Shown here: positions 5,465 through 10,898 of the stretch, one piece after another
How the letters are laid out: every line of letters starts with the position of its first letter
Position numbering within the stretch: position 1 is the stretch's first letter
Program-made: the position numbers and the translations under genes
Notes under the pieces: model-generated
Database searches by the model: none
Seen by the model: only the letters and a program-made list of their open reading frames with translations
Told to the model about the DNA's origin: nothing
Source: CAYRYU01 sp964428355
GTDB lineage: Bacteria > Muiribacteriota > Ozemobacteria > Ozemobacterales > Ozemobacteraceae
Length of the DNA: 10,898 nucleotides
Assembly: GCA_964428355.1 (NCBI GenBank)
Contig: CAYRYU010000160.1
Span: 1 to 10,898 of the forward strand
Direction: 5' to 3'

Positions 5465-8273
5465 TTCCCCCTCACCGCCAACTGTGATCAGAAGCTCGCC
5501 ACCGGAGGGCCGGATTTTTCCCGCCATCCGCCTTGGGGGGATCGGAAAGTACCCCGAACGCATCTGGAGATGGTTCCTGCCCCTTTTCATCCGACAGAGC
5601 GGGCCTGCCATCGGGCTGGCCGCATGGTGTATTCTGCTGATTCTGGGGGGCGCTCTGGGATTCGCCATCCTTAGGAACTCTCTTCATGCATTTATCGTCC
5701 AGTGGGGACCTGTTCGCCATCCCGCTCGCCAACCCATTTTTCTGATAAAAAAGGACCAGGCGACCGCGGACTTCCTCTTCGGGGAGCCCGGGAGGAAGCA
5801 TTTTGCCTCGGTTTTGAGATTCCTGGGGAAACCCCATTCTTTTTTGAGACCAGCCTCGGAAGAGAAGGTCCGGAGGCTGGATATCGTCGGACTTTCCATC
5901 GGGAGATTCGAAACGCAGAACAAATCGAACTTCGAGTCATCCCTTGCCTGGATCAAACGTTCCGCCAGGGCTTCTGCGGGGTCTCTTCTGACGTTTCGGG
6001 AGCAGGTTTTCCGGCTCCCGGGTTTTCTTGCACTTCCTTCATTCCAGGAGGTCTCAAGGACTTCCGGTCCGCATCCGGCCCCGGCACTACTCCCACCCCA
6101 TGGAATTCCGCCTTTCCTTGAGAACTTCCTCAACCTGAGACCGGGTTTCGAAATCGATTGTCTTTCCGGAAACGGTTCCCTCATATCTGTGACTCTATTT
6201 TTCGACATCGACTCACCCCCCCCCAGCGTCACCGACGCCGCAGCTGCAATAGCTGTGGACGTGGTTTTCCGGGGAAAGCGATCTCCCTCCGAGGATTTCC
6301 AGCTCGAAAGGGCAATTGCCGAGAGTGAAGCCCCCATCGGTCTCGCCGCCCTTTCCCAAAGACAGCGGGAGGAATCGAAACTGGGGGGGATGGCTTTGCG
6401 CCCCTCCATCGCGTCGGATGCGGCCGAACCTTCGGTCGTTTCGGGTTCGGAAACGGGGGCATTGCGGGAGACGACCCTCGTTCTTCCGGAGAACCGGTTC
6501 CTGAAGGGGAAAGCCCAAGTCGGATTCATCGACACCTCCTATGTAAAGGGGAGTTTCATCCACGCCTTTCCCCTGTTTCAAATCGGAAACGAGGGGCTCG
6601 GACCTTCGCTTTGCCTTCTTTCCGCCGTGCTCTACCTTGACCGGGCATCGGGGACCGGGAATGCCTATCTGAAGGCAATGCGCACGGAACTCGAGCGGAT
6701 CAGGGTTCTGATCGAAAAGAAGGAGTATTCCGGGGGGGTTCAGCTCCTGGACCGTTTCATCCCGACTTTTCCCGACGGAACGATGGAGGTCTATTTTTTC
6801 GGGGATACCATGGTGTCGGAAGATAGACCACCGGTTTTCCCCTCCCTGAACATGCATCAATGCCTCGATGAAGAAATGCTTCGGAAACTCGCGGAGGAAT
6901 TTCCCGAATCGGGTGATCGCTACCATCCCACCGAGATCGGACTGAGAACCGACCTGTCGAAAGCCTACAGCACCGGTGGCAAACTCTGTTTCATTGGCTC
7001 TTTTCACCGCAACGAATCGGATTTTTTCGAGACCCCTTTCACCTTTCCCATTCCTTTCTCCAACAGAGAGCGGCAGATGACCGGATCGGAGATAAACGCG
7101 AATGCGATCCTGACAATACTGGAAGGAAGGTTCATCAGGCCCGGCCGTTGGGGTGAAGCCTGGGGACTTGCCTTCATCCTCGCTCTGATCACGGGAAAGG
7201 TCATGGACCGTTTCCGGGTCTTTCGAGGGGGAGCAATAATCTTGGTTTCCCTCTCCTTGGTTCTGACCGGCGCGACCTTCCTCTACCACACTTCGGGGTT
7301 CATGATCGACCTTGCCCCTTCCTCAGCCTGCCTTTTCCTGACATGGCTTGGATGCACCCTTTCGCATTACCTTTCGGAAAGGCAGAAGGCGCGCTCCACA
7401 CAGGAGATGTTCCAGCGGTTCGTGGCCGCGGACGTTGTCGATTACATGGTCGAGCACCCCGAACTGGTCAGACCCGGAGGTCAGAAAACCGAGCTCACGA
7501 TCCTTTTCTCGGACCTCGCGGGTTTCTCCACGATCTCGGAGATGCTCACCGTTGAGCAGCTGGTGGAGCTTCTCAACGAATATCTGGGAGCGATGACCGA
7601 CGTACTTTTCGAGTTTCAGGGGACGCTCGACAAATTCATCGGTGATGCCGTCATGGCTTTCTGGAACCACCCGCGCGTGCAGTCCGATCACGCACTGAGG
7701 GCTTGCCTCTGCGCCCTCGCGATGCAGGACCGGATCAGGGAGCTTCGAAAGGGCTGGGATGAGCGTGGGTTCCCGCGCGTGAGTGCCCGGATCGGCCTGA
7801 ACACGGCGGTTTCGATCGTCGGGTACATGGGGTCCGCGAACGCCCAGATGAACTTCACCTGCATGGGGGACGGAGTGAATCTGGCTTCCCGCCTCGAAGG
7901 GGCAAACAAGCAGTATGGAACACTGATCATGATCGGCGAGACGACATTCCGGCAGGCGCAGGACGGGATCACCGCACGATTCCTCGACCTTCTTACGGTC
8001 AAGGGGAAGAGTGAGCCCGTCAAGGTCTACGAGCTGCTCAGCCAGCGTGGAAGGGAGCCAACCGACTGGGCGGAGCACGTGGACCTGTATGACCGGGGAA
8101 TGAGGGAGTACGAAGCACGCCGTTGGGCCGAAGCCGCGGATCTTTTCGGCAGGGTTATCGCCCGTTGGCCCGAGGACGGTGCTGCGAAAACATACCTCGA
8201 CCGCTGCCACGAGTTCCAGGCTCACCCCCCCCCCGACGACTGGGACGGCGTCTACCGCCTCACCCACAAGTGA
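5451..8273 (+). CDS. CHASE2-type membrane adenylate cyclase (class III)
   Basis: This 940-residue protein is predicted to make cAMP from ATP. Transmembrane helix 1 is near 52-75. A long extracytoplasmic region runs to about 566; its second half matches CHASE2 in pattern (VDVVFRG near 269, then an FQLERAI helix, LCFIGSFHRNESDFFETPF and MTGSEINANAIL near 543). Three further helices follow (about 570-585, 592-612 and 618-640), giving a cytoplasmic C-terminus. The catalytic domain spans about 675-860. Metal-binding aspartates are D688 (FSDLAGFS) and D732 (KFIGDAVMAFW). Adenine-specifying residues are K728 and T803, the pair usual for ATP. Transition-state residues are N810 and R814 (VNLASRLEGANKQYG). 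All key residues are present, so activity is expected. The tail has a TPR-like helical segment and the PPDDWDGV ending common in this family. The ATG at 5451 has a GAGGA site. Odd features are the long segment before CHASE2 (about 77-245) and C runs of 9 and 10. The gene is coupled to the lipoprotein upstream. Confidence 0.95.
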   Translation: MPNTDSPSPPTVIRSSPPEGRIFPAIRLGGIGKYPERIWRWFLPLFIRQSGPAIGLAAWCILLILGGALGFAILRNSLHAFIVQWGPVRHPARQPIFLIKKDQATADFLFGEPGRKHFASVLRFLGKPHSFLRPASEEKVRRLDIVGLSIGRFETQNKSNFESSLAWIKRSARASAGSLLTFREQVFRLPGFLALPSFQEVSRTSGPHPAPALLPPHGIPPFLENFLNLRPGFEIDCLSGNGSLISVTLFFDIDSPPPSVTDAAAAIAVDVVFRGKRSPSEDFQLERAIAESEAPIGLAALSQRQREESKLGGMALRPSIASDAAEPSVVSGSETGALRETTLVLPENRFLKGKAQVGFIDTSYVKGSFIHAFPLFQIGNEGLGPSLCLLSAVLYLDRASGTGNAYLKAMRTELERIRVLIEKKEYSGGVQLLDRFIPTFPDGTMEVYFFGDTMVSEDRPPVFPSLNMHQCLDEEMLRKLAEEFPESGDRYHPTEIGLRTDLSKAYSTGGKLCFIGSFHRNESDFFETPFTFPIPFSNRERQMTGSEINANAILTILEGRFIRPGRWGEAWGLAFILALITGKVMDRFRVFRGGAIILVSLSLVLTGATFLYHTSGFMIDLAPSSACLFLTWLGCTLSHYLSERQKARSTQEMFQRFVAADVVDYMVEHPELVRPGGQKTELTILFSDLAGFSTISEMLTVEQLVELLNEYLGAMTDVLFEFQGTLDKFIGDAVMAFWNHPRVQSDHALRACLCALAMQDRIRELRKGWDERGFPRVSARIGLNTAVSIVGYMGSANAQMNFTCMGDGVNLASRLEGANKQYGTLIMIGETTFRQAQDGITARFLDLLTVKGKSEPVKVYELLSQRGREPTDWAEHVDLYDRGMREYEARRWAEAADLFGRVIARWPEDGAAKTYLDRCHEFQAHPPPDDWDGVYRLTHK
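6216..6224 (+). repeat. Nine-C homopolymer inside the cyclase gene
   Basis: An uninterrupted run of nine C encodes three prolines in the sensor part of the cyclase. Loss of one C would bring TAG at 6250-6252 into frame. Gain of one C would bring TGA at 6326-6328 into frame. Either change would end the protein before its last three membrane helices and the catalytic domain. The run itself is plain in the sequence; any switching role is inference. Confidence 0.75.
8225..8234 (+). repeat. Ten-C homopolymer near the 3' end of the cyclase gene
   Basis: A run of ten C encodes the prolines of the conserved PPDDWDGV tail. Losing one C would replace the last 12 residues and extend translation to a TAG at 8329-8331. 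The catalytic domain would be untouched, so slippage here would alter only the tail. Confidence 0.75.
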
Positions 8274-8292
8274 CTCCGGCAAACCCGGCCAC

Positions 8293-8321
8293 TTGCCTTT
8301 GAGGCGCGACAAACCTATAAT
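8293..8321 (+). promoter_or_regulatory. Sigma70-type promoter for the FN3 lipoprotein gene
   Basis: A -35 element TTGCCT (8293-8298, four of six consensus bases) and a perfect -10 TATAAT (8316-8321) are separated by 17 bp. They lie in the only intergenic gap of the window, whose AT-rich core stands out against GC-rich coding sequence. Transcription would start near 8328, leaving a leader of about 28 bases that contains the Shine-Dalgarno. No operator-like palindrome is evident around it. The position indicates that gene 4 is its own transcription unit, although read-through from the cyclase cannot be excluded because no clear terminator separates them. Confidence 0.75.
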
Positions 8322-8342
8322 TTCCCGTTAGACAAGAAATTC

Positions 8343-8350
8343 GGGAGGAG
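8343..8350 (+). promoter_or_regulatory. Strong ribosome binding site of the FN3 lipoprotein gene
   Basis: GGGAGGAG lies six bases before the ATG at 8357. It is a near-perfect Shine-Dalgarno at good spacing and fixes the start of gene 4. It is stronger than any site seen before the other genes of the window. Confidence 0.85.
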
Positions 8351-8356
8351 CTTTCC

Positions 8357-10898
8357 ATGAACTTTCGGGTGATCGGACTTTTGCTCGCGGTTGCCCTCGG
8401 GGTTCTGGGATGCAGGTTTTTCGGGGGATCTGATGGAACCGGTTCCCCCGTTTCCGCCATTCCCCCGGTTTCCACCGATCCGATCAGGACCACCGGCAAT
8501 GCCAATCTGGTCGTCCTCTTCAAGGTCCCCGGACGACCGATCACTCCCGCCGTCGGATTCGTCGCAAACGGAAACGGCACGGGGGGAACGAAAAGAGGGA
8601 TTCTCGCCGATCCCACCGCAGGGGAGATCCGTGTTTCCTTCATCCTCAAGATCATCCATCCGGGCCATCCCGAACTGCCATACACCGAACTCAAAAGGGA
8701 AGTCCCCGTAGTCGGAGGGGTCGCGACCATTACGTTTTCGGGACTCCCACCCGAATCGACCATTGGAAGAGTCGACATCATCGGAGGGAAAAAGGACAAT
8801 TTCACCGAATTCCACGGCGGAGTCGACCTGGTTGACGACGCGACCAACACCCTCGTCGTTTCCCCGGTCGGATCGGCGGAAAGCGCGGCCCAGGTCGCAC
8901 AGGTGATTCTCGACATGGTCGCGAAACCGGCCGATTTCCTTCTGATCCAACCCAAGGTCGTCACATCGATGGAAAGCGCCCTCATCGAGAGCCAGAACCG
9001 TGTCGGGAGCGGAACAGCAACGCTTCTCGCGAACGTACGGATGATCTACATATCACAGAATTCGAGTGCCACCGCAGATATCAGCCAGGAACTGGATGGC
9101 ATGAAGGAGTTCATGACCTCGTATTCCACCTACAAGGACCGGGCTTACGAAGGGCAGTCGATCGATGTCGCCTCTGCCATTCCGTCGAGCATCCGTGCCG
9201 CTATCAACGCCTGGAACTGGGACCCCGAGCGGAGAATATGGACGAAATTCGTCCCCGGCGTGGAGGAGAATCGACGTTACGGTTTCTTTTATGGTACGGA
9301 AACACGGGCCCGGAGGTTCCAGTACATCACCGACTCCCCTGCCATAGACCGTCTCGTGACCGTCTCCGAGCTACGCTTCAGTTCAGGAAGTGACAAGGTC
9401 TTGATGACGGACACGAACGAGTACATCTTCGGATCGGCAATGCAGAAGGGAACTCCCTGGTTCGACCATGTCGGACTTGCGTCGGCGACCGTGAACGGAG
9501 TTCCGGTTTTCGAGATCACGTCAGACCTGAGATACTGCGACATGCGGGCGAACTATCCGGGAATCGGCTGGGTGAACTACGACAACAAGCGATCGGGAGT
9601 CCAAACCCGGTTCTTTTTCGACGGGACCTGCGTGATGAGGATAGTCCGCAGCACCGACAGCTCCCAGACGGCAGGATACAGATACATCGAGTTCCAGGGC
9701 GGAACCCCCGCTCCCCGATCCACCTCCGCCGCGATCCCGGCACCGGCTTTCCCCCCGGCCAACGTGGCTGTCATCCCGACTCATTCCTCCGTGAAGGTAT
9801 CTTGGGACCAGGCTTCTGGGGCGACGTCTTACGACTTGTACTATTCGGCAAGCCCATCCAAGAACGTCTACGACATGAACCGGATACCGTTCGTCTCGAG
9901 CCCCTATTTTCACCCCGTGGAAGTCCCGCCTGCGACTTTTTCCTTCCGCCTCGTCGCCCGTTCTCCCGGCGGGGAATCCCCCCCTTCGGAGCCGGTTTTC
10001 GCCCACCCGCTTCCGCCCCCGGTTCCCACCGGCCTCACAGCCATGCCGGGAGATGGGAATGTATTCTGCCGGTGGGATCCCGCCGTTTTCGGGCCCGCCA
10101 GCGACGAAGGTTTCTACCAGTACCGCCTTTTCTGGTCCACTTCGACAGAACCAACCAACCTTTCTTCCCGGCTCACCCCCAGCACGTTTTTTCTCGTTCC
10201 CGGACTCGAAAACGGAACGAGGTATTACTTTTCCGTGGCTGCGGTCTCAAGGGCAAGCGCCACATCTCCCCTTTCCGCAATCGCATCGGCGGTTCCCGGA
10301 TTGCACCCCCCCCTCCCTCCTCCTGTTGCGAGCGCGTCAGCAAGAACGAGGGATGGGGCGGTTTTTGACTGGACCTGGCCCCCACGGGCGACGGGCTTCC
10401 AATGGTTCGTTACGGGGCCCGACATTCCTGATATCATCCGCGACAAAGTATTCGAGGGTGCGACACAGAGCTGGAGAACTCCTGTCCCGTTGAAGAAGGG
10501 GGCCAAGGTCGAATTCTTTGTCCGGTCGTTGAGGGACTCCGAGGTATCCTCTTATTCAAAGGTCGTGGCGGTGACAATTCCGGGTTATCCCCCGCCGCCG
10601 GAGGTCGAAGTCATTCCCCACGATCAGTTCAACACCATCTCCTGGAAACCGGTTCCCGGGGCGGAAGGTTACAACCTCTACTGGGCGACGAACTCCAGCA
10701 TGTCAACTGAAAGCGCCGCGAAGATCGCGAGCGTCACCAGCCCGTTCGACCACAAGAACCTCACCAACGGTACCAGGTATTTCTACCTCGTCACAACGCT
10801 TCCGCCCAAAAATCTGGGGGAATCCGACGCTTCGGACATGGTAAGCGGGGTTCCCAGGCCCCCTCTCATTCCCGCAGTTCCAAGAGGTGTTTCCGCCG
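8357..10898 (+). CDS. FN3-repeat lipoprotein, partial (3' end outside the window)
   Basis: The frame stays open from this ATG to the right edge, giving 847 codons without a stop. The N-terminus is a clear lipoprotein signal: MNFRVIGLLLAVALGVLGC, with lipobox VLGC and lipidated Cys19, then a Gly/Ser/Pro linker. Residues about 48-140 look like a beta-sandwich. About 165-195 and 205-266 are probably helical, with EFMTSYSTYKDRAYEG near the end. About 270-455 is a beta-rich region of unknown type (ATVNGVPVFEITSDLRYCDM, TRFFFDGTCVMRIVRS). Four FN3 domains follow at about 464-553, 554-648, 651-744 and 745-833, each after a proline-rich linker. Typical FN3 strands are VKVSWDQASGATSYDLYYS, LENGTRYYFSVAAV and ISWKPVPGAEGYNLYW. 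A fifth may begin at the edge. It is probably anchored in the envelope and used for binding or adhesion. No catalytic motif is visible and the family of the N-terminal half is not recognised. It has its own promoter. Confidence 0.9.
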   Translation, partial: MNFRVIGLLLAVALGVLGCRFFGGSDGTGSPVSAIPPVSTDPIRTTGNANLVVLFKVPGRPITPAVGFVANGNGTGGTKRGILADPTAGEIRVSFILKIIHPGHPELPYTELKREVPVVGGVATITFSGLPPESTIGRVDIIGGKKDNFTEFHGGVDLVDDATNTLVVSPVGSAESAAQVAQVILDMVAKPADFLLIQPKVVTSMESALIESQNRVGSGTATLLANVRMIYISQNSSATADISQELDGMKEFMTSYSTYKDRAYEGQSIDVASAIPSSIRAAINAWNWDPERRIWTKFVPGVEENRRYGFFYGTETRARRFQYITDSPAIDRLVTVSELRFSSGSDKVLMTDTNEYIFGSAMQKGTPWFDHVGLASATVNGVPVFEITSDLRYCDMRANYPGIGWVNYDNKRSGVQTRFFFDGTCVMRIVRSTDSSQTAGYRYIEFQGGTPAPRSTSAAIPAPAFPPANVAVIPTHSSVKVSWDQASGATSYDLYYSASPSKNVYDMNRIPFVSSPYFHPVEVPPATFSFRLVARSPGGESPPSEPVFAHPLPPPVPTGLTAMPGDGNVFCRWDPAVFGPASDEGFYQYRLFWSTSTEPTNLSSRLTPSTFFLVPGLENGTRYYFSVAAVSRASATSPLSAIASAVPGLHPPLPPPVASASARTRDGAVFDWTWPPRATGFQWFVTGPDIPDIIRDKVFEGATQSWRTPVPLKKGAKVEFFVRSLRDSEVSSYSKVVAVTIPGYPPPPEVEVIPHDQFNTISWKPVPGAEGYNLYWATNSSMSTESAAKIASVTSPFDHKNLTNGTRYFYLVTTLPPKNLGESDASDMVSGVPRPPLIPAVPRGVSA

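Noticed and set aside
6213..7289. Long open frame of 358 codons on the - strand
   Set aside because: It is opposite the CHASE2 region; the sequence is low in hydrophobic pattern, matches no family and has no neighbour on that strand.
8274..8292. Terminator after the cyclase gene
   Set aside because: CCGG-CAAAC-CCGG gives only a four-base stem and has no T run after it.
7323..8312. Long open frame of 329 codons on the - strand
   Set aside because: It lies opposite the catalytic core of the cyclase, whose conserved residues prove the + frame. It has no recognisable domain and reflects GC-rich codon bias.
8260..8985. Open frame of 241 codons on the - strand across the intergenic gap
   Set aside because: It covers the promoter, Shine-Dalgarno and signal peptide of gene 4, all of which are convincing on the + strand.

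Overview
The window is GC-rich, densely coding, and carries all of its supportable genes on the + strand. There are three complete or nearly complete genes and a fourth that runs off the right edge. All four products point to the cell envelope of a didermal (Gram-negative-type) bacterium. Two are lipoproteins, one is a large secreted or surface protein without its N-terminus, and one is a membrane-bound class III adenylate cyclase with a CHASE2-type extracytoplasmic sensor. No RNA gene, CRISPR array, transposase or recognised resistance or metabolic gene is visible. The lineage cannot be fixed from the sequence. Many CHASE2-type cyclases together with large beta-rich lipoproteins are typical of deep-branching or uncultured didermal groups (Riflebacteria- or Myxococcota-like), but this is only a guess.

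Layout. (1) Positions 1-194 hold short direct repeats with hairpin potential, and these are read in frame with the following gene. (2) Positions 3-2483 are a protein made of a carboxypeptidase-regulatory-like segment, an Ig-like domain, an FN3-like domain and a C-terminal beta-propeller. (3) Positions 2480-5464 encode a lipoprotein with an NTF2/SnoaL-like domain, a middle domain of unknown function, two putative-Ig (He_PIG-like) domains and a beta-rich C-terminus. It starts in an ATGA overlap with the preceding stop codon. (4) Positions 5451-8273 encode the CHASE2-type adenylate cyclase, which overlaps the lipoprotein gene by 14 bp and has a good ribosome binding site. (5) Positions 8274-8356 are the only intergenic gap and contain a sigma70-type promoter (TTGCCT, 17-bp spacer, TATAAT) and a strong Shine-Dalgarno. 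(6) Positions 8357-10898 encode a second lipoprotein with an undescribed N-terminal half and at least four FN3 domains, open at the right edge.

Genes 1 to 3 overlap so closely that they are very likely one translationally coupled operon. The simplest reading (inference) is that two exported, beta-rich proteins are made together with a cyclase whose large periplasmic domain could sense them or a shared ligand and convert the signal into cAMP. Gene 4 has its own promoter. Its N-terminal region resembles that of gene 1 in pattern, so the cyclase may sit between two members of one family of secreted proteins. The most unusual points are the in-frame hairpin repeats, the poly-C tracts inside the cyclase gene, the long atypical sensor domain, and the tight coupling of envelope proteins to the cyclase.
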